Source: JAVKEN01 sp040221415 (GTDB lineage: Bacteria; Pseudomonadota; Alphaproteobacteria; Rickettsiales; JABSSG01). Taken from it: a DNA stretch of 64,000 nucleotides. The DNA lies in NCBI GenBank assembly GCA_040221415.1, contig JAVKEN010000014.1:1-64000 (forward strand). The letters are read 5' to 3'. Below, piece by piece: positions 1 through 9,800 of the stretch; the first letter of the stretch is position 1, and the number at the start of each line of letters is the position of its first letter. Below the pieces are notes generated by a model. The model saw only the letters and a list, made by a program, of their open reading frames with translations. It had not been told where the DNA came from and did not search any database. The translations under genes were made by a program, and so were the position numbers.

Positions 1-136
1 GTAAAATATTTACAGAAACTCTCCTCCCCCACCCTGTTTTTTATTTAATGAGTTTAATTTAGAAATTATATTAATATTTATTAACTATTGCACAATATCT
101 AATGCCACTTAGTAATAAGTAATAAAAATGAATTGA

Positions 137-259
137 TTATTTGTGAGTGGTGAAACAAAGCTTAATTGTTCCTACTTCATAGATAGATGTAACTTTACCG
201 CTATCGTTATCCAGAAATTCTTCCGACTTTATATTGAGTTCTTCTAAAGTTGACACCAT
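137..259 (-). CDS. Hypothetical 40-aa small protein
   Basis: A short open frame begins at an ATG preceded by GAGG six bases upstream and runs 40 codons to TAA. The peptide starts MVSTLEELNIKSEEF and has no membrane segment. It lies 30 bases downstream of the histidine kinase on the same strand, so it could be the last cistron of that transcript. I recognise no family. The ribosome site and the uninterrupted frame argue for a real gene; the short length argues for caution. Confidence 0.4.
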   Translation of the reverse strand: MVSTLEELNIKSEEFLDNDSGKVTSIYEVGTIKLCFTTHK

Positions 260-289
260 CAATAACCTCAATGTTACCGAAGGAACCTA

Positions 290-2563
290 TCAAATTTCAC
301 TCTCCTCGTCAATAGGATCTATTTTACCTATCTCAAAATTCTTCGGAATATAAATTTTAAATTCACTTCCTTTGCCCAAAGATGATTTAAGCTCAATGCT
401 ACCATTATGCATTTTGACAATCTTTTTAACTAAAGTCAGGCCAAATCCAGTGCCACCTTTATACTCTTCTCTTCTGTGCAAACGTTGGAACAGCATGAAC
501 ACCTTTTTATAATGCTTTGGGTCGATGCCAATTCCATTATCTTTGACTGAAATACAGTGGTTCTCAGAATCTGACTTGTAACTAATTGCTATTTTCTTTT
601 TGCTGCTCTTGTTATATTTAATTCCATTACTTATTAAATTCCTGATAAGTTCCGTCATCATTATTTCATTGCACTTCATTTTTGGCAGATCATCGCCGAC
701 CTTCAGCTCTACATTATCTCTCTTAAAGATCCACTCCATTGAATTACTAACATCTTTAATAACCTTTTGAATATCAACCATAGCAAACTTCTTCTTATTT
801 GAAGTCTCTGCATAAGCTAAAAGGCCTTTTATCATCTCCTCCATATATTTAGATTGCTCTTGAATCCTCTGCAACATTTTCATTTCATCTGCATTTGCCT
901 TTTCTGCACAATCTTCAATTAAAAATGAAGAGTAATGCATAATACTTTGCAAAGGCTGCTTTAGATCATGTGAAGCAATGTAGGCGAATTCTTCCAACTC
1001 TCTATTCATATTCTCCAATTTCTTATTAGCGGCCTCGACCTGTTGCTCTCTTATTTTTCGGCTGTGAATGCTGCGCAAAATACCGACAATGCGCACTGGT
1101 TTGTTTTCCTGATCCCATTCAGCATAACCTTGATTTATAAACCAGTGATATTCACCATTTTTGACTTTGATTCTTGCTTCTATTCTGTATGGACGTTTTT
1201 TCTTTAAGTGATCATTGATTGAACTGCGCACTTTTTGAACATCTTCAGGATGCACAGAGTTGATAAAATTTTTAAAACTTGGCTCTATTTCGCCAACATT
1301 ATATCCAAGCAGATGATAATATCTTGGCGACCAATATTCTAACTCTTGATCTACACGCCACTCCCAAATGCCATCCATACTGGCCATAGCAGCCATTCTA
1401 AACCTATCTTTATTATGTTGAATCTCTGCTTCAAATTGCTTCCTTTTACTGACATCACTCAGAATAAGGCAATAGCAATTACGCTGCTTATATACGACTT
1501 TATAAACTGTCACCTCTAAAGCGAAAGATACTCCTCGCTGCTTATCATTAAAGTCACACTCAAACCTAGCACTTTGTGCCGACCGAACTTTGTTCTTAAT
1601 AGACTGCCAATTAATATTAGAAAACTTAAATGTTAAAAACTCTATTGAATCCCCAAGAGGCAATTCTATTTTATCAAAAGAATGAAGCTTTTCGTGTGCT
1701 GAGTTATTTGCATATAAGATGCAATCTTTTTCATCTACAATCACTAATGGATTAGGGGCAGACTCAACAAGGAATCTGAATAGCTTCAGAGTATTCGTCA
1801 AATCCTCATTTTCATTAGCCTGCTTCTTCAGAGCGGTGATGTCAATGGCAGAACCACCCATTTTGATAGCTTTACCATTTCTATCAAATATCACCTCACC
1901 AGAAGTATAGAACCATTTATACTGACCATCTCTTGCTAAAATTTTATATTCTCCAGAAAACTTAGATTTATTTTGAACTGATTTTCTAAAGTCACTAAAG
2001 ATCGCATCTTTATCTGTAGCATCAATATTTTCCAGCCAATAATCATTAATTTCTTCTTCTGAAGTATCCTCTGGAAAACCAAGCATTTTTTTGTAAGAAG
2101 GTGAGAATAAGTACTTCTCATTTTGAATGTCCCAATACCAAAGACCAGCGCTAGAACCCACTGATACGGTTTGAATCGCCTCTTGCATCCACAACAGATC
2201 CGACTCTAACTTTTTAACACTAGAAATATCTCGGACAATTACAAAGAAGAATTCATCTTCCTCGTGCTTTATATATTTAACACTTTTCTCCACTGGAATC
2301 TCTTGGCCGCCAGAAGAAATAATTGCTGTGATCCTAATGAGAGGGTCATGCTTGATGGCAACGTCTTTTGCTTCAGGAAAATTATCTGCTGTGATTTTAA
2401 CATCATCATCGATAACTGACCTCTCAAGGATTTGAGATTTATCATAACCGGAAAGTTTGCAATACGCCTTGTTTGCATAAAGATACTTACCATCTTTTAT
2501 TGAACACAAAATAATAGGATCAGCAAGATCCTCGAAGAACTGTTTTGCTAACTCTAGATGCAT
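290..2563 (-). CDS. Multi-PAS-domain sensor histidine kinase
   Basis: Sensor kinase of a two-component system, 757 aa. It autophosphorylates a histidine and would pass phosphate to a response regulator. About four PAS modules fill residues 1-505; one begins FEDLADPIILCS, and later ones carry GLWYWDI and GIWEWRV starts. A dimerisation and phosphoacceptor domain follows, with the H-box ASHDLKQPL (His about 532). The HATPase domain has the N-box LIRNLISNGIKYN and the G-boxes DNGIGI and GGTGFGLTLVKK. I see no convincing transmembrane helix, so it is probably cytoplasmic. No receiver domain is fused and no response regulator is adjacent, so it is an orphan kinase. PAS domains suggest redox, light or small-ligand sensing, but the ligand cannot be read from sequence. 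Confidence 0.93.
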   Translation of the reverse strand: MHLELAKQFFEDLADPIILCSIKDGKYLYANKAYCKLSGYDKSQILERSVIDDDVKITADNFPEAKDVAIKHDPLIRITAIISSGGQEIPVEKSVKYIKHEEDEFFFVIVRDISSVKKLESDLLWMQEAIQTVSVGSSAGLWYWDIQNEKYLFSPSYKKMLGFPEDTSEEEINDYWLENIDATDKDAIFSDFRKSVQNKSKFSGEYKILARDGQYKWFYTSGEVIFDRNGKAIKMGGSAIDITALKKQANENEDLTNTLKLFRFLVESAPNPLVIVDEKDCILYANNSAHEKLHSFDKIELPLGDSIEFLTFKFSNINWQSIKNKVRSAQSARFECDFNDKQRGVSFALEVTVYKVVYKQRNCYCLILSDVSKRKQFEAEIQHNKDRFRMAAMASMDGIWEWRVDQELEYWSPRYYHLLGYNVGEIEPSFKNFINSVHPEDVQKVRSSINDHLKKKRPYRIEARIKVKNGEYHWFINQGYAEWDQENKPVRIVGILRSIHSRKIREQQVEAANKKLENMNRELEEFAYIASHDLKQPLQSIMHYSSFLIEDCAEKANADEMKMLQRIQEQSKYMEEMIKGLLAYAETSNKKKFAMVDIQKVIKDVSNSMEWIFKRDNVELKVGDDLPKMKCNEIMMTELIRNLISNGIKYNKSSKKKIAISYKSDSENHCISVKDNGIGIDPKHYKKVFMLFQRLHRREEYKGGTGFGLTLVKKIVKMHNGSIELKSSLGKGSEFKIYIPKNFEIGKIDPIDEESEI

Positions 2564-2622
2564 TTAATCCCCCCATATGCTTATACAATAAATTTATATA
2601 ATATTTTTTAACATGTCACAAA

Positions 2623-2844
2623 TTAGAATAGCAATTTAAGCAATTGCTTGGAAAGCTGCGCATTGCTGCGACCTAAACCGGTAACATTAGATAATAAGCT
2701 CATTGCTGGCTTTATGTGATTTGTTTTTGTGCCGCGGGATTTGCGTCGCATCAACTCATCAATTTTTCTTTTTAAGATATCTATTTCTTTCTGCTGTTTT
2801 GTCTGAGCTTTTACAAGCTCTTTAAAACCAGTTTCTTTGAACAT
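2623..2844 (-). CDS. Small hypothetical coiled-coil protein
   Basis: A 73-aa protein with a strong ribosome site (GGAGG five bases before ATG). Residues 8-35 (LVKAQTKQQKEIDILKRKID) have heptad spacing suggestive of a short coiled coil. The C-terminal half is rich in Leu, Ser and Asn. No signal peptide is seen and I recognise no family. It lies just upstream of the histidine kinase on the same strand and may share its transcript. Confidence 0.6.
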   Translation of the reverse strand: MFKETGFKELVKAQTKQQKEIDILKRKIDELMRRKSRGTKTNHIKPAMSLLSNVTGLGRSNAQLSKQLLKLLF

Positions 2845-2874
2845 TCCGCCTCCATGGATTGCCTATAAATGCAA

Positions 2875-2898
2875 GACAGCGGCCGCAAAGCCGCTGTC
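2875..2898 (-). terminator. Perfect 9-bp hairpin between two small genes
   Basis: GACAGCGGC and GCCGCTGTC form a perfect stem around a six-base loop, just after the stop of the 97-aa gene on the minus strand. The following minus-strand sequence is only moderately T-rich, so it may be a weak terminator or an mRNA-stabilising hairpin. Confidence 0.5.
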
Positions 2899-2918
2899 CT
2901 TAGCGTGTACTAACTTGT

Positions 2919-3212
2919 TTATCCCACGGTTTCAGCCGCAGATAAAAACTCTGTGAATTTATTAGGGTTAAAAGTTAAATTATTTTGAATTAATTTTTTA
3001 AGATTGCGAGCAACAACTAGCTGCTTTTGATTACATATCTCGCTTTTAGAAAGCGAAATAAATTCAGCAACTGAGTATAGCAACTCTGAATATTGCTTCT
3101 TTTCAATTTTAGAACTGTCAAAGTCTGTAGCAATTACAAGTATTCTTTGCGCAGAGCTGAGATTCTGCTTTGATACGCTGTCTCGCTTAGAAGAATTTTG
3201 TAAATCAGACAT
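2919..3212 (-). CDS. Hypothetical 97-aa protein behind a CtrA-like box
   Basis: A 97-aa protein, predicted mostly helical, starting MSDLQNSSKRDS. It has no signal peptide or membrane segment and I recognise no family. The start is supported by position rather than a strong ribosome site. A promoter with an exact TTAA-N7-TTAA box lies 33-64 bases upstream, placing it with the other orphan genes that share this arrangement. A strong hairpin follows the stop. Confidence 0.6.
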   Translation of the reverse strand: MSDLQNSSKRDSVSKQNLSSAQRILVIATDFDSSKIEKKQYSELLYSVAEFISLSKSEICNQKQLVVARNLKKLIQNNLTFNPNKFTEFLSAAETVG

Positions 3213-3244
3213 AAACTAGTAATCAGTTATTCAATCTATAATCA

Positions 3245-3276
3245 ATTCTGACCTAAAAAGATTAATTTTCAGTTAA
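3245..3276 (-). promoter_or_regulatory. CtrA-like box with -10, upstream of the 97-aa gene
   Basis: On the minus strand TTAACTGAAAATTAAT (3261-3276) is an exact TTAA-N7-TTAA site. Exactly 10 bases later comes the -10-like hexamer CAGAAT (3245-3250). The spacing matches the other boxes in this window. Confidence 0.6.
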
Positions 3277-3299
3277 TTTTATAAAAAACTTTTAGAAAA

Positions 3300-3566
3300 C
3301 TGCTCAGGCGGTGCTGCAAGATGCGTGTGGCTGAGGAGAGAGTTATGCAGCACCACCAAGAAAATGTTTTCACATCTTCAATGAGCGGTTTTGCTCACTA
3401 CAAAGATTTGTCGAATAATTAACTTAGAGGGATTCCTTGCTAATTATTTGGCCCAACAACAAGTATTTCTACTTGGTATATGTATTTGGCTCAAACAAAT
3501 ATGTTTCCGCCTTTGTGCTAGTGAACTAAAAACCTTTCAATAAAATATTAACAATTGTTAATATTT
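3300..3566 (-). ncRNA. Candidate structured RNA (about 270 nt)
   Basis: This gap has no convincing ORF but holds a run of inverted repeats: 3307-3318 with 3346-3357 (11 of 12 pairs), 3374-3386 with 3393-3407, AATAATTA/TAATTATT at 3414-3421 and 3441-3448, CAAGTA/TACTTG at 3460-3475, and ATTTG/CAAAT at 3484-3500. A consensus promoter on the minus strand would start the transcript near 3566, and the 3307-3357 hairpin would close its 3' end. It could be a stand-alone RNA or an unusual leader. I found no hallmarks of tmRNA, RNase P or SRP RNA. Confidence 0.45.
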
Positions 3567-3601
3567 GGTAGTTTTATATAAGACCCTAATAGCTTTGTCA
3601 A
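3543..3601 (-). promoter_or_regulatory. Consensus sigma-70 promoter with palindromic operator
   Basis: On the minus strand TTGACA (3596-3601), a 17-base spacer and TATAAA (3573-3578) form a near-perfect promoter. A perfect 24-base palindrome with the half-site AAATATTAACAA occupies 3543-3566, exactly where transcription should start. This is the layout of a repressor operator at +1. Confidence 0.65.
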
Positions 3602-3673
3602 CAAAAGCTAACAAAGTTTTTTATTACACAAAAGTTAATGAGTGAACTTGCTATAATTATTGTCAGCACTGGG

Positions 3674-3754
3674 AAAAAAAGAAATGTTGCTGTAGATTCT
3701 ACTGGGTGGTGAATATAGCAAATGATGAGGATAGCTATGAAACCTACAGCAACA
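3674..3754 (-). ncRNA. Candidate small RNA (about 80 nt) closed by an 11-bp stem
   Basis: On the minus strand the RNA would begin TGTTGCTGTAG (3744-3754) and end with the exact complement CTACAGCAACA (3685-3695), followed by a T-run (TTTCTTTTTTT, 3674-3684). An inner ATAGC/GCTAT stem (3715-3719 with 3734-3738) sits in the loop. A TTGACA-17-TATACA promoter ends six bases before the first arm. Promoter, closing stem and T-run agree on one short, discrete transcript. It does not match SRP RNA, 6S RNA or a tRNA by eye. Confidence 0.55.
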
Positions 3755-3759
3755 ATTTA

Positions 3760-3788
3760 TGTATAAGAAATTAGTTAACTTTTGTCAA
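3760..3788 (-). promoter_or_regulatory. Sigma-70-type promoter for the small RNA
   Basis: On the minus strand TTGACA (3783-3788), 17 bases and TATACA (3760-3765). It lies 18 bases beyond the stop of the giant gene, so it would drive independent minus-strand transcription of the small RNA. Confidence 0.6.
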
Positions 3789-3806
3789 CCTTTTCGTTAA
3801 AACTAT

Positions 3807-6800
3807 TTATGATATAGTGCAGCCAATATTTCCACCAACCGTTCCTCCGACTGTATCGCCGGAAGAATCAGAGCCTGGAGAGCCTCTTTCACTTTCTTCA
3901 CGTTCACGCGCTCTTTCCTCTTCTCTATCTCGGAAACGAGCTGAACTATCATCAGACTCAGACCTTGATGAGCGTGGTGACACATCAACAATTGGCAAAG
4001 GAACACCTGCAGGATCAGCTGCCACTTCTTCACCAACACCTGCCCCCCTTACACGTCGCTCTCTTTCCTCAGAGTCACTAGCAGCCAAAGCTGCACGCAT
4101 CGCTTCTGTTTGACCACCTGAAGAATCTCTTCTTGAAGCATCTACTTTCGAGCCAGAGGGAACAGATCTAACTTCGCGCTCTTCATCTGAACTATCACCA
4201 CCTGAACTACTATCACCACCTGAACTACTACCGCCACCGAAGACTGACGAAGATGTAGCTGGTGATAAGTCTGAATCTGAATCTATTTCTGCTGGTGGTG
4301 CAGCAATTGCTCTTACAGTGCTTCCCTCAGGCTGTTCATTTCTATCTAAATAAGCAAATGCATCTCTAAGGTACACAGAGTTAACTTCGTCTTCTTGATC
4401 GTGGTCTTCATCGTTTCGATGAGCTCTTGCAACCTCAAGCGCAAGCTTCCAGTGATCCTTATCAAATTCTTCTCTAGCATCAAAAGAAGCTTCTAGATCG
4501 CCTCCTCCTCCAGGACTCAACCTAGCTTCACGTGTAACATGTGCCTCTACCTCTACAAAATCTTTAGTAATTTCTTCCTTTTTATTATACACGCCAGCAA
4601 CAGTCCTAAGTTCTGAGACTACAGGCCTACCATAAGCATCAGTAGCCCCACCTATTGGGCGCGCAACTCCATCTGTATCATGTGCAACTCTGTAAAATAC
4701 TGCGCCTGCTCCCGGGGTGGGAACTGCCCCATGTGGAAACGGAGATACTTCACGAGAATCCTTAGACGATGTTGTACTTGAAGATCCAGAATCCGAATCA
4801 GATTCAGAAGAATCACCAGGTGCAACTACTCTTACTCGTGGACGATTAGGTATTGCCGCATTTGCACCAAACATCCATGAACTAATAAATTCAGGAAACC
4901 TTGCTCTTGCAGTAGCCTCAGCTTGGACATATGCCTGATTCTTTCTAATATCCCAACCTTGCCTAGCCCAATCAACAAATTCACCGCCACGCCTTTCAAC
5001 GAACAAAGAGGTGTTATAAGCAAGACTTCCTAAAGTAGGCGCTTCTTCCATTACTTTCGCTGCAGATTTAGAAGCCATTTTTGAATGTTTTGCATTCCTC
5101 TTCTCCCTTCTGACTTCCTTAACATCTATGACTTGTGAAATCATATTATGGATATTGAACTTATCCTCTTGTGTTAAATCATGAGGGCGAAATACTTTCT
5201 TGAATGCTTTCAAAGTATCAAAAAAATCAGGCGGAATCTCAAAGCTACCACCTTCTAACTTAGCTCGCTCTGCAATGCTTCGAAGCTTATCACGCATTGT
5301 TCTAAGCAAAATTCTTTTCTGCTTAGCGTACAATTCGCCAGCCATACGTTGCATAAATTGATCACGGCTTTCTGTGCTGAATGTAAAGCTCATCCTGCTT
5401 TTTAAGTCTTGCGCAGCAGAAACTATTGGCGCTACAATTTTATTAATGTTTTTATATTGCCATATTGAGAATGCGCCAGCAAATGGAGCAGCAACCGAAA
5501 AAGCAACCAATAAATTTTGTGGTGAAAATAAGAATCCAAATGCCCAACTAGTTACTCCTAGCATACCAGCACCAATACCTAAAGCCAGTATAAATGTATA
5601 AAAGGCAATTGCTTTCACTCTATTTTTTTCAAGGTAGCTGATGCTTGAAATTAATTTTTGCTCATTCTCTCGAGGATGACGCCTTAACTCGCGACCATTC
5701 TGGAATGCACGATCAGCTGCTGCTGCAACTCTTACCGCTCCATCTGCCGAGAATGCTGCTCTAACTGCTCGATCAGTAATTAAATTATTAGCAATCAAAA
5801 CGCTGACTAAACCACGAGCAAAATCAAAGGCAAAAACCTCTCCCCAAACAATTCCTGTGTACCTTAAGAAGTCCCCAAATGGATTACGAGTATCATAAGT
5901 TCCTCTTGCTTGTTGTGAAGCATAACTTGCGGAAGATAGCACGCCTTTGGAAGCAAAATAAGTTAACAGAGCTGATGTTGTAGTTTTCATTAACGACGAA
6001 TCGCGTGATAACATTACAGCGCCACCAACCAGCATAGCCAAAGAACCAGCAATAATATTTTGCCCAGTTCTTTCTTGTTCAAGCGATTTTTCTATTGGCA
6101 ATTGTGGGTTAAAGTTACCTTTCTTAATTTCACTTTCAACAAAAGCTAATATCTCTGGCCAATTCATTGCACGTGGAGACTTTCTTGTTGTTCCTTTATA
6201 GAACCAATTCATAGCCTGATCTATATAGTGATAACATTTTTTTATATAAGCTTGCTCTGCCCTACCATATTGTGATATTAGATCTCCTAATTCTGATGGA
6301 ATTTCTCTAACATCCTCGTCTCTTAACTCTGCTGAAAGAAAATAATCAGTACCATATCTAACTACCGTGCCTGCTAAACCAGCCGACAAGGGACTCACGA
6401 ACGGCATGCTTAATGTTGAAGCAGCTAAACCAGCTGCTGTAGATGCAGCATGAACACCATGCAAGACTTCCTCTCGTCTTCTCTCAGACTTACTTTGAAG
6501 ATTTATAACGTCAATATTATCACCCTTAATGCTTATAAGAACATCTTGAATATTGTTGTTACGCGCTCTCTTACCTGTGTTTGGTGGGAACTCCGTCACA
6601 GGCTTAACAAACCAGACCCCTGTTATGTTTCTTCTAGATCTTGTTGCGTCATCAATTTTTGTTGATCTAATAGTATTTTCATCAACCATTAGATCGGATA
6701 AATCTACATTAGTGAGCTTTACACCTGCTAAATTCGCACCATTTAAATTAAGATTTTCGGTTTTTACTTTTTCACCATTAATAATCAGACCTTGCAAGTC

Positions 6801-9800
6801 ACAATGCGAAAGATTTGCACCACCAAGATCAAGCTCTTCTTCTATTCCTAACTCATCTCCGTAACTAAGGCCATTAAGCTCTGATAAAGAAATAATTGTG
6901 GTATATTTCTCAACTTCAACTTTTTTAGTTTCTTGATTAAACTTAATACCGTGCTCCTCAAGCTCACCCGCCTCTTCCTGAAATTCCTTTTTAGTAGTCA
7001 GCACATAATTAACAAAATCAGCGAATTTTTTTCGAGATAGAATTATGTCTTGTTCGCTAATCTTTATATCTGGATCACGCAGAACCATCTTTCTAAATTC
7101 CTCTGGACAATGATCTAAATTTCTAAGCTCGGCATACAAGGCAAGTAAATTTGTATTAGTCAAAGAAACAACTAAAACCCTTTCATCTTCTACGTGATGA
7201 AAAACTCTTACATCCTCACTTCTCAACTTTGTAGAAAAATACCTCAGTCTTTTTTTCGGAGTTCTTAAATCTCTGGCCATCATGATACCCCCACCAGAGC
7301 CAAAGGCGCTAGAGCCAGATCTTAAGCGCTCTCCTTCTCTCTCTTCGGATGCTGCTCGCAAAGTCGCACCCCTAAAACTCGATGCACCATGCACACTATG
7401 TCTGGGCCTATCCGATCTGGGGGAAAACATTCTCTCTGTAAAGCTATCAGAGTGACTCATATTAGGTCGCGATGTTACTCTTGCCATAGGAGCAACGCCT
7501 TTGCGTGTGCCAGATGAACTAGTTAGCGAGGCACCATCTTCATCAAAAGTAAAAGCCCTTTTTCGTCTTCTTTCAGGGGAATAAGCAGTAGCAAAATCTG
7601 CAAGGACACTTGATGCCGAAGGTGCTATTCTTCTTACACGGAGACTTCCCAATCCCGCACCTAAACCCATCCCCTCATCACCAGAAATACTAGACATTCT
7701 CGATACATCCCGGGCGATTCTCTCACCTTCTGCTCCTAAAGATCTTATTGCATCTATACATAAAACTGATGACTTAGCTTCCTGTATTGGGTCTGCTGGA
7801 TCACGCGGAACCCGGATAATTGTGTCTGCTAGATATCTTGCTCTTGTTAAATGATCAAATTTGTCTACTTCATAGCCAACACCTCCTGCTAAGGCAGATT
7901 CTCCATCATTTATAAGCTTTGATACAATAGAAGTTGCAGCAAATCCTTTTGTTCTTTTTTTACGTAAAACATACTCTTCTACAGTTTCATGAGGCTTTTT
8001 GCCTTTTGATCTTGTTTTACCTACAAATGAATCTACATTAGTTACGCCAGCTGACCATACAACGGCCTCATCACCAAATTCAAGTCTTTCACCTTCTTGA
8101 GTAATTGCAAAGAGTCCTAAAGCTACTTCTGTTTTGAGGCCTTTAAAACTTACGCCTTCTTTAAACTCAGTCCCTGACTTTCTTCCATAAATTGCTCCAA
8201 TGCCTAACTGGACATGGTCCAAAGAAACTTGTGAAAGCACGGCGTCATCAACTGTCAGCCTGCCAAATTTCGCTTTTGTACAGTTAAGATTTTGAACATC
8301 ACCACCTGTAATGAGTAATTTACCCACCTCAATTCTTGATAAGTCAACTTTAAAATCCGGAACAATTGGGCCTTCAAGAACAACCGTCATGTGACGACAA
8401 ATCTCATCACGTAAAGGAAAGCTCTTAGGAACGTCTAATTCAGGAGGAACATCTCTTTTTTCTGGGTTATTAGCAAACAATCTAAGTAAGGCTGCATACG
8501 GAATACTTCCCTCTTTCTCTAGATCAGCTAAATAATAATTTAATAAAAATTCTTCAAAGGAGATTCCTGGTTCTACTCGTTCAGTTCTGCCACCTGCACA
8601 ACCTACGCAACCTCTACCTTGAACACGAATTTCTTTTTCTAGCAAATGACGATTAAATTCAGCATAGGCTTTGAGAATATTAAAATTTTGCGCATTAATT
8701 GTAACAATTATTTCCATTGTAAGTGGATTCATCGAAAGAATTAACCCATCATAATCTGGAAAATAATCACACTCTTCTTTTGCCACTCTTTCTTTTACTG
8801 CATCAACAGCTTGCTGAATGTAAATTTCACCACATGGGTTTAGAGTATCTTCAACCCCATGTTCGGAAGCGAGAGCTGCTATAGCTGCTTCATTCACCTC
8901 TGCTCTAGCTTGCTCCATAAGACTTTTAACGCGGCGTATGCCCCCTGGAGTCATCGCCCCTGAAGCTCTTGCTGCTTCTGCTGCTATTGCATCCGGGTCG
9001 ACTTCTACGGCATCCTCATAATCACTAAACTCGTCTAATACATCTTCTGCATCGTGATAGCCAACCCTTCTTCTAGGTGGGCCATAATCTTCAGTTACGA
9101 TACTATCCGCAACTGAGTCTACTTCAGATGACGCCAAACTCTCATCTGGACTGCCGCCTCCTCTTATGCCGGCAATTGCCCTAGCAATTGTAGCTAAATT
9201 AATTGTCTTATTTTTAGGAGTAGTTGTCTCTCCCTCTGTAGCACGTTCCCTTGCTGCAAGCTCGTGGCTAACTGCAGCTAACCTACGCTCAGTTGCTGAT
9301 GCATCACCCCCAAATACTCCAGCAGCACTTATAGACATCTCTCGAGTCAAGCGCATCGATTCTTGTTTAAGCTCTCTTGTTGTCAATCCGTCAAGCGGAG
9401 GACTAGGTCTCTCTTCATCTGAGTTTTCTATGCCAGGCATGTACGTGCTGTGAGGTGCTGCCCATACATCAGTTCTTCGACCATCAAGGTTACCTGATGG
9501 AGGAGCAATTGGCCTTCTTCTACCTGGACCACCAAGTTTTCTTAAAGCTGCTCTTCTTTCATTCTCCTGAGGATCAGAAGCACTCTCCGCTACCTCTCCA
9601 AAGGTTCTTTGCAAAGCTAGTCTACGAGACGATGCTCGCCTTAAGAAACTTCCTGGACGCGGCGGAGAAGAAACGCCTCTAGCACTCCCTGAATATAAAC
9701 CAGAACCTCCTGGGCGTGGCAAATCATCTCTACCAGTAGGAAATGCACCAACTAAACTTGTTGGCTCATCTTCTTTACCCTCGCCATCATCCCTGAAAGA

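Noticed and set aside
3649..3657. Extended -10 (TGCTATAAT) on the plus strand as start of a plus-strand RNA
   Set aside because: No acceptable -35, and no T-run after the second arm on the plus strand; the minus-strand promoter and T-run explain the same stem better. Not excluded.
3300..3806. tmRNA, RNase P RNA, 6S RNA or SRP RNA in the gap
   Set aside because: I looked for a tag reading frame, the RNase P conserved blocks and the SRP GGAA-AGCAGC loop and saw none. Covariance-model searches would be decisive.
9166..9682. Plus-strand ORFs of 75-95 codons inside the giant gene
   Set aside because: Shadow frames of the long minus-strand gene, without ribosome sites or recognisable proteins.
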